From JAHFTY01 sp964584785 (GTDB taxonomy: Bacteria > Acidobacteriota > Terriglobia > 20CM-2-55-15): a stretch of 64,000 nucleotides of DNA. Positions 17,207 through 26,169 of the stretch are shown in pieces. Below the pieces are notes generated by a model. The model did no database searches. It saw only the letters and a program-made list of their open reading frames with translations, and was not told where the DNA came from. The position numbers were made by a program, and so were the translations under genes. Each line of letters starts with the position of its first letter. Position 1 is the stretch's first letter. Location: assembly GCA_964584785.1 (NCBI GenBank), contig CAZPBY010000019.1, forward strand, positions 37,149 through 101,148. The letters run 5' to 3'.

Positions 17207-19297
17207 TCATCTGCGGACGATGGAAACCACTTCCGCCGTCCACGGAGGGAGAATCACTGGAATTCCCTTCTGCATCAGCTGGGCTCCGGTTGCGATGTAC
17301 GAGTGGGGGACTTCCAGGAAGCCGACCCAGTACAAAGCGTCGGCATTAAGGCCGCGGACCTGGACGAAATTGACACCGGGCTTTTCCTCATTGCTGTAAA
17401 CGAAGATGAGGGACCGATCATTCTGCTCGTCGTGCGCTTCAATCGCATCACTCGATTCGCCGTCAGGCTCAGCGGTGATGTGATACACCTTGCCGTCGCG
17501 CATCAGTTCCCGCACCGACTTATATAAGGACACCTCGCGCTTCATGAAACCCATCGTGCTGCCGGACCATCGGGTGATCCGGTTCATCAACGTCAGCGGC
17601 CCGCCGAACATATAGCTGCGGGTGTTGTACGAACTGTTGGGCTCGTCCATCATGTAGCGCTCGGTATAGCGAAGAGGAAAAGGGTACGTCCCGCCGTAGA
17701 CCGCGCGGCGAGTGGTGAGCGCGTCATCGGAATCATTCAGGATCGACGTGACGTACTGCTGAACCATCTTGAACGTCTGCATGCTGCCGCCGTCTTCGCA
17801 GTTTTCCCAGACCACTCCTGGCGTTGCCGCATGAACGACGGCGAGGATGGTGTCGAGTCCGTCGACGGCATTCGAGTAATTGCTGTCGCCGGGAGCGTGA
17901 CTGTGCGTAGCTGACAAACAGATTTTGACCATATTGTCGCCGTCCTGGGTCACCCAGTCGACGTCGTAATCACGGATGATCCGAATGGCTTCCGAGATGA
18001 TCCATTGGCGCGCAGGCCGGTGACTCGGGCAGAGCGACGTCGCGCCGAAGTAACGAGTCGGACGATCGGGATAAACGGCTTCCCAATCGGGATGCTCCTT
18101 CAGGACCGGCGCATCCGGGGCCACTTCAAGCAAGGGCAGGTGCAGACCGAACTTCATTCCAAGGCTATGAACCGTGTCCGACAGAGGACGCAGGCCCTCG
18201 GGAAACTTCTGCGGATCGGGATACCAGTCACCGATCTGACGCGCCCATCCATAGTCGAGAATAAAAACTTCAGCGCCGAGCGAAGCAGCCCGCTCCGCCG
18301 CATTGATCGCTGTGGACAAGTCGATATCCTCGCCGTAGCCCCACGTGTCGAACATCACGTATGGAAACGCCTCGGAATCCGGAAAGCGCGCGGCCAGTAC
18401 GTCTTCCGCAAACCGTTGTGTGCGATATCCGGCGTCGTCCCAATCGCCGTGAAACACTCCGATAAACGCGTCCGGGACGCGGAACGTGCCGTTCGGCGGT
18501 ACGCGATGGTTCAGATCCGTAATGTGCGCTTCGAGCCGGACCATTTCACTCTCACGCACGTGCTCCACATACGACAGCGCCCGCCCGTTGAACTCCCAGG
18601 CGGCGACCAGGCCGTTGTCATGAGAGTCACGCAGCGCCCGCCACGCCGTATGTTCGCCGTTGGATCCTGTGAACATCCCCACCGGACCGTTTGCGAGCGA
18701 GATATCGGTTTCGTGCGGCTCGAAGTTGCCGGCTCGTGCCTGTCGCCACTGGCCGACGAAGAAATCGCGATAGGTTTCCTGGGAATCATCGAAAGCCCAT
18801 GACAGCATGTCGGCGTAGGTGACGTAGTCGGCGGCGCGGCTGGTATTGCGATAGATCGTGCGGTATCGAAAGAACGGCTGGCCCTCGTAAACGTCGGCCT
18901 CAAAACGGACCTCGCCGGGCACATCCCTGCTGGACAAGACGATGGAAAACCTCACACCGGTCGCCGGCGAAGTAATGTCGAGGAACGACTGCGACACCAC
19001 GGAGTAGGCAGTCTCCGCATTCAAACTCAAACCATCAACAGTAAGATTGATGGGAGAACTAGGGCTCGCCTGGGGCGCGCTCCAGATCCGGCGCGATGTC
19101 GCGTCGTCTATAGAGCGCAACCGGAAACGCCCTTCCGAATCGAGTTGAAACGAAACCTGAATGGATGGATTCCCGATCGTCCACGACCGATCTTCCTCGC
19201 GATACTCCGAATAAACGCCATCGCCTTTCGAGGGCGGCGCGCAGAACGTCAGCACCAGAACAAGCGCAAAGAACCTGAAAGCGACCGTTCGACCCAA
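17207..19297 (-). CDS. Secreted GH36-like alpha-galactosidase family protein
   Basis: This 696-residue protein has a signal peptide (residues 1-25), an N-terminal beta-sandwich, and a TIM barrel with the clan GH-D pattern: EVFILDYGWARQIGDWYPDPQKFPEGLRPL, then LGMKFGLHLPLLEV and DVDWVTQDGDN, where the first Asp of QDGDN sits at the usual nucleophile position after strand 4. WENCEDGGSM occupies the place of the conserved ECSGGG-like motif. Family members hydrolyse alpha-galactosides or transfer alpha-galactosyl groups by a retaining mechanism. The exact substrate is uncertain because several binding residues differ from well-studied enzymes. It is convergent with the TonB-dependent receptor operon, a plausible uptake partner. 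Confidence 0.75.
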   Translation of the reverse strand: MGRTVAFRFFALVLVLTFCAPPSKGDGVYSEYREEDRSWTIGNPSIQVSFQLDSEGRFRLRSIDDATSRRIWSAPQASPSSPINLTVDGLSLNAETAYSVVSQSFLDITSPATGVRFSIVLSSRDVPGEVRFEADVYEGQPFFRYRTIYRNTSRAADYVTYADMLSWAFDDSQETYRDFFVGQWRQARAGNFEPHETDISLANGPVGMFTGSNGEHTAWRALRDSHDNGLVAAWEFNGRALSYVEHVRESEMVRLEAHITDLNHRVPPNGTFRVPDAFIGVFHGDWDDAGYRTQRFAEDVLAARFPDSEAFPYVMFDTWGYGEDIDLSTAINAAERAASLGAEVFILDYGWARQIGDWYPDPQKFPEGLRPLSDTVHSLGMKFGLHLPLLEVAPDAPVLKEHPDWEAVYPDRPTRYFGATSLCPSHRPARQWIISEAIRIIRDYDVDWVTQDGDNMVKICLSATHSHAPGDSNYSNAVDGLDTILAVVHAATPGVVWENCEDGGSMQTFKMVQQYVTSILNDSDDALTTRRAVYGGTYPFPLRYTERYMMDEPNSSYNTRSYMFGGPLTLMNRITRWSGSTMGFMKREVSLYKSVRELMRDGKVYHITAEPDGESSDAIEAHDEQNDRSLIFVYSNEEKPGVNFVQVRGLNADALYWVGFLEVPHSYIATGAQLMQKGIPVILPPWTAEVVSIVRR

Positions 19298-19433
19298 GCG
19301 GTCCTCCTCAACTATCAGTGTTCCTACGGGTCATGCTTAGACGTAGACAATTATTACTTGTCGTCTGTTTAGAACCTCTTTTGCAAGATTTAACTAAACC
19401 GCGTGGCGTGACCGAATGGATTAGAATCTTGAA

Positions 19434-20516
19434 ATGCCTTTAAGCGCGGATTCTCTGAAAAAGGTCCCTAAAGTCCTCCTGCACGATCACCTCGATGGCG
19501 GACTTCGGCCGGCGACAATCGTCGAACTGGCAAAGCAAAGCGGATACGATCGCCTGCCCACAATGGATGCAGGCGAACTGTCTTCGTGGTTTCAACGCAA
19601 TGCGAACCGCGGAAGTCTGCCGCTTTATCTGCAGGGTTTCGAGCATACCTGTGGTGTGATGCAGACCGAAGAGGCGCTGGAACGCGTCGCCTATGAGAAC
19701 GTTGAAGACATGCATCGCGATGGCATCGTTTATTTCGAAACCCGCTTTGCGCCGGTCCTGCATACACAAAAAGGTCTGCATCCGGAACAGATCATACGCG
19801 CCGTTTTGCGAGGGCTGGAACGCGGCGGACGCGACTTCGGCGTTCAATACGGCCTGATCCTTTGCGCCTTGCGCAGCATGTCTCCGGAAGTTTCCCAGGA
19901 AGTGGCCGAACTGGCGGTCGATTTCCGGCCGCACGGAGTTGTGGGTTTCGATCTTGCCGGCGAAGAAGGCGGTTACCCGCCCAAGAAACACGTCGACGCT
20001 TTTCATTACATCCAGCGCGAAAACTTCAACATCACCATTCATGCAGGCGAGGGCTTCGGCAAGGAGTCCATCTGGCAGGCCATCCAGTGGTGCGGGGCGC
20101 ATCGTATCGGCCACGCGACGCGGCTGGTCGAGGACATGAAAATCAAGGACGGCAACGTCCTCAACATGGGCACGTTGGCGCAGTATGTTTTGGACAAACG
20201 CATCCCCCTCGAAATCTGCCTGACCAGCAACGTCCACACCGGTGCGACGACGCCTAATCTGGCTGAGCATCCCTTCGGCATCTTCTTCAGATTTCGTTTC
20301 CGCGTGACGCTGAACACAGACAACCGTTTGATGAGCGGTATCACCCTCACAGACGAGTATCGGACGGCAGCCGATGTGTTCGGCTTGGATCTGAGAGACC
20401 TCGAAAGAATCACGATCAACGCGATGAAAAGTGCCTTCGCCCCGTACAGGCAGCGGGTCGCATTGATCTACGACGTCATCAAACCCGGATATGCCACACA
20501 AATAGCAGAATCTTGA
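19434..20516 (+). CDS. add: Adenosine deaminase
   Basis: This 360-residue enzyme should convert adenosine and deoxyadenosine to inosine and deoxyinosine in purine salvage. Zinc ligands and catalytic residues of the metal-dependent deaminase family are in place: HDHLDGGLRP (His17, His19), the substrate stretch GFDLAGEE, TIHAGEGFG with the third zinc His and the catalytic Glu, HRIGHATRL, CLTSNVHTG, and the zinc Asp in LNTDNRLMSG. The TDN form instead of TDD is shared with the actinobacterial-type branch. Length is normal. The gene is alone and is followed by an R2 inverted repeat. Confidence 0.93.
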   Translation: MPLSADSLKKVPKVLLHDHLDGGLRPATIVELAKQSGYDRLPTMDAGELSSWFQRNANRGSLPLYLQGFEHTCGVMQTEEALERVAYENVEDMHRDGIVYFETRFAPVLHTQKGLHPEQIIRAVLRGLERGGRDFGVQYGLILCALRSMSPEVSQEVAELAVDFRPHGVVGFDLAGEEGGYPPKKHVDAFHYIQRENFNITIHAGEGFGKESIWQAIQWCGAHRIGHATRLVEDMKIKDGNVLNMGTLAQYVLDKRIPLEICLTSNVHTGATTPNLAEHPFGIFFRFRFRVTLNTDNRLMSGITLTDEYRTAADVFGLDLRDLERITINAMKSAFAPYRQRVALIYDVIKPGYATQIAES

Positions 20517-20524
20517 AAACCGAA

Positions 20525-20617
20525 CGTGGTAGCACGAAGCCCGTTGCTGCGCTCCGGGCATATTGCGGCAACAACTGATAGAACCCGGAGCGCAGCGACG
20601 GGCTTCGTGCTACCACG
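20525..20617. repeat. Inverted-repeat element, family R2 copy a
   Basis: Two 34-base arms (20525-20558 and 20584-20617) are complementary except for one G-T wobble and enclose a 25-base loop. The arm core CGAAGCCCGTCGCTGCGCTC recurs with the same loop-side TTCTG in the copy at 32066-32146. It begins 8 bases after the add stop, so in transcripts it would fold into a very strong hairpin that could end or protect the add message. No U-tract follows. Confidence 0.85.
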
Positions 20618-20656
20618 TTTCATCAACGAACCGCGGGTGCTGTACAATTTCGCGCT

Positions 20657-22414
20657 ATGAAACGAGTCTGGAGCCTGTTCGTGTTTACGTCCGTGGTGAT
20701 GGTCCTCAACGTCACCTCTCAACAACGTTCGAAGCCTTTCACCGTTGTCGAGGCGAGCATTCCCGAAATGCAGAAGGCGATGCAGGAAAAGCGCGTCACG
20801 TCGAAAGAGATCGTGACGCAATACCTCACCCGCATCGCGTTATATGAAGACAAGCTGAACGCGGCGATCACCATCAATGCAAATGCGATCAAGGAAGCGG
20901 AGCAACTGGATCGTGAACGGGCACAGGGAAAGATTCGAGGTCCGCTACACGGCATTCCGATCGCGCTCAAGGACAACATCCACACCACCAACATGCCGAC
21001 TACAGGCGGCGCACTGGCATTCGCGGGCTACACGCCTCCGTACGAAGCCACGCTAACGAAGAACCTTCGCGACGCCGGCGCCATCATCATCGCGAAAACG
21101 GGAATGACCGAACTCGCAAACTTTATTGCCGGCGCACCGACTCCGATGCCCGGCAACTACAACGCCGTCGGCGGCTATGGCATGAACCCTTACGATCCGC
21201 GGCCCGACCCGCGCGAAGCGACCTTCGATGGCCGCCCCGCGCTCGGCACAGGCGGCTCCAGCTCGGGCATCGGCACGGCAGCAAACTTCTGGACAGGAAA
21301 TGTCGGAAGCGAGACTTCGGGGTCGGTGTTGAGTCCTTCCAATCAAAACATGCTCGCCGGCATCAAACCTACTCTGGGACGAATCAGCCGTTATGGCATC
21401 ATTCCAATCACAGCCGATCAAGACACCGCCGGACCGATGGCCAAATGGGTCACTGATGCCGCAATCATGCTCGGCGCCATGGAAAGTCCATCGCCGGACC
21501 CGAACGATCCCGCAACTCGAACCTGCGCTCCGCCGCCAAATCGCGACTACACTCCGTTCCTAAAGACCGACGGCTTGAAAGGCGCGCGCATCGGAATTCC
21601 TCGAGCCAACTATTACGACCCGATCTCTCTTCCCGGCGACACGCAGCTGGCTCGCGGCGGACTGAATACTTTCCAAATGAAAGTGATGACCGACGCGATC
21701 GACGTCCTGAAGAAGCAGGGCGCGATCGTCGTCGATCCGATCGTCATACCGAGCATCGTAACGACGGACCTCAAGAATAATCTTTTGATATGGGGAACCT
21801 GCGGCGGAAGCACTCAACGCAAAGGCGCCGATGAGGATTGCTCGATCGTTTTGAAATACGGCATGAAGCGCGACTTCAACAAGTGGCTCGCCTCGCTTGG
21901 CCCGACAGCACCGGTCAAGACGCTGACCGAATTGCGGAACTGGAACCTCGCCCATGAAAAAGCGGGTGCGATCAAGTACGGTCAGGCGGCGCTCGATATC
22001 TCCGACGAGCTGGATGTGACCGCCGATCGTCCGCGGTACGAGGCGGACCGCGCAAAGGATATCCGTCTTGCCGGAACGAACGGGATCGACGCCGTCATGA
22101 AAGCGAACAACCTCGACGCCGTCCTCTTCCCGGCCGCGAATGGCGCCAACATCGCGGCAAGGCCCGGCTATCCGACGGTCATCGTTCCATTCGGAATGGT
22201 GCCCAACGACCCGACACTGCCTCCCAATGCCCCCACCGTGACGTTTGGAACTTTGGGGAATTCCCTGGCGTTCCCGCCAAATTTCAATGCGAAGCCCGGC
22301 CCCTTCGGCGTGAGTTTCACCGGTATGGCTTGCAGTGAACCCAAACTGCTGTCTCTTGCTTACGCCTTCGAACAGGCAACAAAACGCCGGGTTCCGCCGG
22401 CGAGCGCGCCCTAA
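20657..22414 (+). CDS. Exported amidase, amidase-signature family
   Basis: This 585-residue enzyme belongs to the amidase-signature family, which hydrolyses amide bonds with a Ser-cisSer-Lys triad. The triad is visible: Lys105 in PIALKDN, cis-Ser202 in GGSSSG and Ser223 in ETSGSV. A hydrophobic N-terminus (residues 1-20) suggests export. The length is above the roughly 470 residues of GatA because of insertions around residues 160-195 and a longer C-terminal half. It is not GatA, since gatB/gatC are absent and it is exported. The substrate is unknown. The truA gene starts 16 bases after its stop. Confidence 0.88.
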   Translation: MKRVWSLFVFTSVVMVLNVTSQQRSKPFTVVEASIPEMQKAMQEKRVTSKEIVTQYLTRIALYEDKLNAAITINANAIKEAEQLDRERAQGKIRGPLHGIPIALKDNIHTTNMPTTGGALAFAGYTPPYEATLTKNLRDAGAIIIAKTGMTELANFIAGAPTPMPGNYNAVGGYGMNPYDPRPDPREATFDGRPALGTGGSSSGIGTAANFWTGNVGSETSGSVLSPSNQNMLAGIKPTLGRISRYGIIPITADQDTAGPMAKWVTDAAIMLGAMESPSPDPNDPATRTCAPPPNRDYTPFLKTDGLKGARIGIPRANYYDPISLPGDTQLARGGLNTFQMKVMTDAIDVLKKQGAIVVDPIVIPSIVTTDLKNNLLIWGTCGGSTQRKGADEDCSIVLKYGMKRDFNKWLASLGPTAPVKTLTELRNWNLAHEKAGAIKYGQAALDISDELDVTADRPRYEADRAKDIRLAGTNGIDAVMKANNLDAVLFPAANGANIAARPGYPTVIVPFGMVPNDPTLPPNAPTVTFGTLGNSLAFPPNFNAKPGPFGVSFTGMACSEPKLLSLAYAFEQATKRRVPPASAP

Positions 22415-22430
22415 GCGGCGTCGACGTCGC

Positions 22431-23195
22431 GTGACGACGTTCAAAATACTGGTCGAATACGACGGCACACGTTACAGCGGGTGGCAGGATCAAAAGAATG
22501 CCCGCACGATCATGGGCGAACTGCGCAAAGCCGCTGCAGATGTATTCAAGAGTGACGTTGACATTCAGGGCGCCGGACGCACGGATGCCGGCGTCCACGC
22601 TCTCGGTCAGGTCGCCCACATCAAAGTGAACGCGCCCGTCCGGCACAACGTGGAAATCATCCGAACACGTTTGAATGAGCTTCTTCCCGTGGACATTGTG
22701 GTCCTCGACGTCGAGGCCGCCGCCCGAAATTTTCACGCCCGGCACGACGCGTTGAGCCGGATTTATATCTACCAGGTCTCCGCGAGAAAACAGGCGTTCA
22801 TGAAGAAATATGTCTGGTGGATCAAAGATCCGCTGGATATCAAGGCAATGCGGCGCGCAGCGGCTTTGCTGGTCGGCCGTCATGATTTCGTTTGCTTTCG
22901 CGCGGAGGATCCGTCGCGGCCGCACGAGTCGACCATCGTGGTGGTGGAAAAGGCGGAGATTGAAATCGAGGAAGATGTGATTACGTTCCGCATCGAAGCT
23001 TCCCACTTCCTCTGGCGCATGGTGCGAAGGATTGTCGGTGTGATCGTCAAGAGAGGGACAGGGGAAATAACGGAGAACCAGCTCCAGAAGCTCCTCGATG
23101 GACATTGCGACGTAAAGCTCGATGTCGCCGCATGGACAGCGCCCGCCTCCGGACTTTTCCTCGAGCAGGTTCGGTACGAACGGATTCATTTGTGA
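22431..23195 (+). CDS. truA: tRNA pseudouridine(38-40) synthase
   Basis: This 254-residue enzyme isomerises uridines 38-40 in the tRNA anticodon arm. It starts at GTG 22431, directly giving the conserved TTFKILVEYDGTRYSGWQ. The catalytic Asp52 is in AGRTDAGVHALGQ, and later motifs HARHDALSRIYIYQV and ASHFLWRMVRRIVGVIV are typical of TruA. Length is normal. Reading starts further upstream exist but lie within the amidase gene. The last four codons and stop form part of the left arm of a long fold-back repeat. Confidence 0.95.
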   Translation: MTTFKILVEYDGTRYSGWQDQKNARTIMGELRKAAADVFKSDVDIQGAGRTDAGVHALGQVAHIKVNAPVRHNVEIIRTRLNELLPVDIVVLDVEAAARNFHARHDALSRIYIYQVSARKQAFMKKYVWWIKDPLDIKAMRRAAALLVGRHDFVCFRAEDPSRPHESTIVVVEKAEIEIEEDVITFRIEASHFLWRMVRRIVGVIVKRGTGEITENQLQKLLDGHCDVKLDVAAWTAPASGLFLEQVRYERIHL

Positions 23196-23314
23196 TGGCT
23201 GATTGGTGAGAGGTGATTGCATAACTGAGGCCATATGCCAACCCTCATATGTGGTCCGGCATATGGCTTCAGTTATGCAATCACCTCTCACCAATCGGCC
23301 ATCACAAATGAATC
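23183..23314. repeat. 57-bp-arm fold-back repeat R3, overlapping the truA stop
   Basis: The arms 23183-23239 and 23258-23314 are complementary over 57 bases with only two G-T wobbles, around an 18-base loop. The left arm begins inside truA, so its last codons and stop are present a second time, inverted, 19 bases before the msrA ribosome-binding site. A near-perfect match over that length indicates recent origin. No other copy was seen in the window. Confidence 0.9.
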
Positions 23315-23348
23315 GGGCTGCTAAAATCATCCAAGGAGGAATACATTC

Positions 23349-23945
23349 ATGGGCCTTGGCGACAGGTTTCCTGATCCGGCAACGGATCTTCCTTTAACAC
23401 CGCAATCGTCAACGCAGACCGCAGTGCTTGCCGGCGGGTGCTTTTGGTGCGTCGAAGCCGTGTACCGTCAGCTGGACGGTATTCGAAGCGTGGTGTCGGG
23501 CTATGCGGGTGGAACGAAGGAAACCGCGAATTACCGGACGGTCTGCAGTGGAGCGACGGATCATGCAGAAGCCGTCAAAATCGAATTCGACGCAAGCAAG
23601 CTGACATTCGGACAGCTTCTGAAGGTTTTTTTCTCGGTCGCACACGACCCGACACAACTCAACCGGCAAGGCAACGATGTCGGCCGACAATACCGATCGA
23701 CGATCTTCTACGCCGGCGAGGAACAACGCAGGATATCTGAGGCGTACATTCAACAACTCGACGCTCAAAAAGTGTTTTCAAAACCTATCGTGACGACACT
23801 CGAGCCGCTGAAAGCGTTTTACGACGCCGAGGCGTACCACCAGGATTACGCCGCGCTCAACCCGAACCAGCCTTACATTGCGTGCATCGCGATGCCGAAG
23901 GTTGAGAAAGTCAGGGAGTACTTTCCCGAAAAGTTAAGACGCTGA
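23349..23945 (+). CDS. msrA: Peptide methionine-S-sulfoxide reductase
   Basis: This 198-residue enzyme repairs methionine-S-sulfoxide in proteins. The nucleophilic Cys31 lies in GGCFWCVEA, with a second Cys34, and the family motifs GYAGGTKETANYRTVCSGATDHAEAV, HDPTQLNRQGNDVGRQYRS and AYHQDY follow. Regeneration probably uses Cys34 or Cys66 with thioredoxin, as the usual C-terminal recycling cysteines are absent. A strong AAGGAGG sits 9 bases before the ATG. The N-terminal 22 residues before the domain are not a clear signal peptide. Confidence 0.95.
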   Translation: MGLGDRFPDPATDLPLTPQSSTQTAVLAGGCFWCVEAVYRQLDGIRSVVSGYAGGTKETANYRTVCSGATDHAEAVKIEFDASKLTFGQLLKVFFSVAHDPTQLNRQGNDVGRQYRSTIFYAGEEQRRISEAYIQQLDAQKVFSKPIVTTLEPLKAFYDAEAYHQDYAALNPNQPYIACIAMPKVEKVREYFPEKLRR

Positions 23946-23950
23946 AAAAG

Positions 23951-24105
23951 GGAATTTAGAAATGGACGAAGTGAAATGCCAATCCGAAATCCGAAGTCCG
24001 AAATTGGACTTCAAGGCGCCCTGGTGCGGACGCCATGCTTGGTGAGTTCAATTTGAGATTTCGGATTTCGGCTTAGAACTTCACTTCGTCCATTTTCTAA
24101 ATTCC
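23951..24105. repeat. Long inverted-repeat element, family R1 copy b
   Basis: Bounded by GGAATTTAGAAA at 23951 and its reverse complement ending at 24105. The arms contain ATGGACGAAGTGAA next to the left end and its complement at the right, then AATCCGAAATCC blocks, around an unrelated 30-base loop. It occupies the whole gap between the convergent msrA and NtrC-type regulator genes, so it could serve as a two-way transcription stop. Compared with copy a, the termini are identical and the loop differs. Confidence 0.85.
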
Positions 24106-24118
24106 CCTGCCCCCCACC

Positions 24119-25447
24119 TCACGACTCGAGTTCCTTGATCCGACGGTACAGCGTGCGAAGTGAAATACCCAATTCACGCGCCGTTTTCACTTTGTCGCCG
24201 GCGTAGCGCTCGAGAGTCTTGCGGATGATGTCCTTTTCTGCCGCCTGAAGCGTGCGAGGCTCCATTCCGGAGTAGTCCAGCATTCGGGGAAGGTCATCCA
24301 GATCGATCTGTTCATCGGCACCCAGCGCGTAAGCGCGTTCGATGATGTTCTCGAGTTCTCGCACGTTGCCGGGAAAATCGTAATGCGTCAGTAATTCGAG
24401 CGCCTTCGTGCTGACGCTGCGAACCGATCGTCCGAACGTTTCATTGAACTGCCGAAGGAAATAACCGACCAGCGTGGGGATGTCTTCTTTCATTGTGCGA
24501 AGCGCCGGAGCTTCGAACCTGACAACGTTCAGCCGGAAGAAGAGATCCTGCCGGAATGTGCCGGCTTTCACCGCGTCCTCGAGATTCCGGTTCGTTGCGG
24601 CAACGATTCGCACATCGGTCTTGACCGAGACGGAACTGCCGATCGGGCGGACTTCTTTCTCCTGCAGCGCTCGCAATAACTTTGGTTGCAACGTGAGCGG
24701 GAGTTCGCCGATCTCGTCCAGGAGGAGCGTCCCGCCATGGGCCGAGCGAAAAAGACCGCGAACATCGCGCAGCGCTCCGGAAAAGGCTCCTCGCACATGA
24801 CCGAACAGTTCGGTTTCGGCGAGATCCGCGGGAATGGCGCCGCAGTTGAGCGAAATAAACGGTCCTCGACAGCGCTGAGACAGCTGGTGAATCGCGCCGG
24901 CCATCAGCTCCTTTCCGGTTCCGCTTTCCCCTTCGATAAGCACAACTGAATCGTTGGACGCAACCTTGGCGATGATCTGTTTGACCTCCCGCATTCGGGG
25001 CGACGATCCGACGAGACGCTCAACGCCCGGCTTCTCGGACATCCGTTCGCGGAGCGATCGGGCCTCGCCTCGCAACTTCCATTGTTCGGAAACGCGCTTC
25101 ACGAGATGCTTGAGGTTGTCAAAGTTCAGGGGCTTGATCAGGTAATCGTACGCGCCGAGACGCAGTGCCTGAATCGCTGTCGTCAATTCGGGATCGCCGG
25201 TCATCAACACGACATCCAATTCCGGGTCGTGCCGTTTCACACTCTCCAGCACGGCGATGCCATCCATGCTGCCGTGCAGATGAATATCGACCAGAACGAG
25301 ATCGAATGGAGTCTCCTGGATCAGTTCCATCGCCAGAGGACCGCCTTCGACGCCTTCCGCTTCGTAACCCATGGCTCGGAGACCCTCGGTAATCGTGGAA
25401 CGAATGGCGGTTTCGTCGTCGATGACGAGGATGCGCAGTTGGTTCAT
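24119..25447 (-). CDS. NtrC-family sigma-54-dependent response regulator
   Basis: This 442-residue protein has a receiver domain (residues 1-120, phospho-acceptor Asp54 in LVLVDIHLHG), a sigma-54 AAA+ domain (about 145-375) with Walker A GESGTGKE, the loop motif RGAFSGA (a natural variant of GAFTGA), Walker B TLLLDEIGELP and the R-finger region, and a Fis-type HTH at the C-terminus (KTARELGISLRTLYRRIKEL). It would activate sigma-54 promoters when phosphorylated. No kinase is adjacent; an orphan histidine kinase lies about 5 kb away across the hcr genes. The start overlaps the pdxJ stop by 4 bases, so it is the last gene of the hcr-pdxJ operon. Confidence 0.93.
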   Translation of the reverse strand: MNQLRILVIDDETAIRSTITEGLRAMGYEAEGVEGGPLAMELIQETPFDLVLVDIHLHGSMDGIAVLESVKRHDPELDVVLMTGDPELTTAIQALRLGAYDYLIKPLNFDNLKHLVKRVSEQWKLRGEARSLRERMSEKPGVERLVGSSPRMREVKQIIAKVASNDSVVLIEGESGTGKELMAGAIHQLSQRCRGPFISLNCGAIPADLAETELFGHVRGAFSGALRDVRGLFRSAHGGTLLLDEIGELPLTLQPKLLRALQEKEVRPIGSSVSVKTDVRIVAATNRNLEDAVKAGTFRQDLFFRLNVVRFEAPALRTMKEDIPTLVGYFLRQFNETFGRSVRSVSTKALELLTHYDFPGNVRELENIIERAYALGADEQIDLDDLPRMLDYSGMEPRTLQAAEKDIIRKTLERYAGDKVKTARELGISLRTLYRRIKELES

Positions 25448-26169
25448 CTCAGCTTTTCCAGATAGGCTCGCACCGCGTTCAACAGGCCCATGTCGATCGC
25501 GTCGGCGATCAGCGCATGACCGATGGAGACTTCAGCAATATCGGGAATCTCGAGAAACTTCGAAAGATTGTGCAGATTGAGGTCGTGCCCTGCGTTGACG
25601 GCGAGTCCCGCCTCCTGCGCGGCGCGAGCGGCCTGAGCGTATGTGGACCACACCTGCTCGACGTCGCCGCCTTCGAAAGCAGCGGCGTAAGGTTGCGTAT
25701 AGAGTTCGATTCGATCGGCGCCGGTCTTTGCGACGTGACGAATCTGATCCATGTCCGGGTCCATGAATAAGCTTACGCGTGGGCCAATTCCGTGAAGCTC
25801 GGAAACGATCGACTTCAACCGGTCACCGTCCCGTGCCACGTCCCAACCGTGATCCGACGTCGACTGCTCGGGGGAATCCGGAACGAGCGTACATTGGTGC
25901 GGCCCGACGCGAGCGACAAGCTCCATGAATTCCGGAAATGGGTTGCCTTCGATGTTGAATTCGACCTGCGGATAACTGCTGACGAACTTCGCGACCTCAT
26001 ACACATCCGAAGGCCGAATATGCCGCTGGTCGGGCCGCGGATGGACGGTGATTCCATGCGCTCCGGCGCGAATGGCCGTCTCGACCGCTTTCAGCACGCT
26101 GGGTATTCCGATGTCTCGGGTGTTCCGCAGCAGCGCAATCTTGTTCACATTGACGCTAAGTCTGGTCAT
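25444..26169 (-). CDS. pdxJ: Pyridoxine 5'-phosphate synthase
   Basis: This 241-residue TIM-barrel enzyme condenses 1-deoxyxylulose 5-phosphate with 3-amino-2-oxopropyl phosphate to give pyridoxine 5'-phosphate. Typical stretches are LSVNVNKIALLRNTR at the start, the phosphate and catalytic region GITVHPRPDQRHIRPSDV, EFNIEGNP with the catalytic Glu, SLFMDPD, IELYTQPYA and VNAGHDLNLHNL with the late catalytic His. Length is normal. The start overlaps the hcrB stop (ATGA) and its stop overlaps the regulator start. Finding it inside an aromatic-reductase-like operon is unusual and may only reflect gene packing. Confidence 0.95.
   Translation of the reverse strand: MTRLSVNVNKIALLRNTRDIGIPSVLKAVETAIRAGAHGITVHPRPDQRHIRPSDVYEVAKFVSSYPQVEFNIEGNPFPEFMELVARVGPHQCTLVPDSPEQSTSDHGWDVARDGDRLKSIVSELHGIGPRVSLFMDPDMDQIRHVAKTGADRIELYTQPYAAAFEGGDVEQVWSTYAQAARAAQEAGLAVNAGHDLNLHNLSKFLEIPDIAEVSIGHALIADAIDMGLLNAVRAYLEKLR

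Noticed and set aside
19440..20561. 373-codon leftward frame opposite add
   Set aside because: Antisense of a clear adenosine deaminase; no recognisable family.
20657..22414. Amidase annotated as GatA
   Set aside because: It has an export signal and insertions, and no gatB or gatC is nearby.
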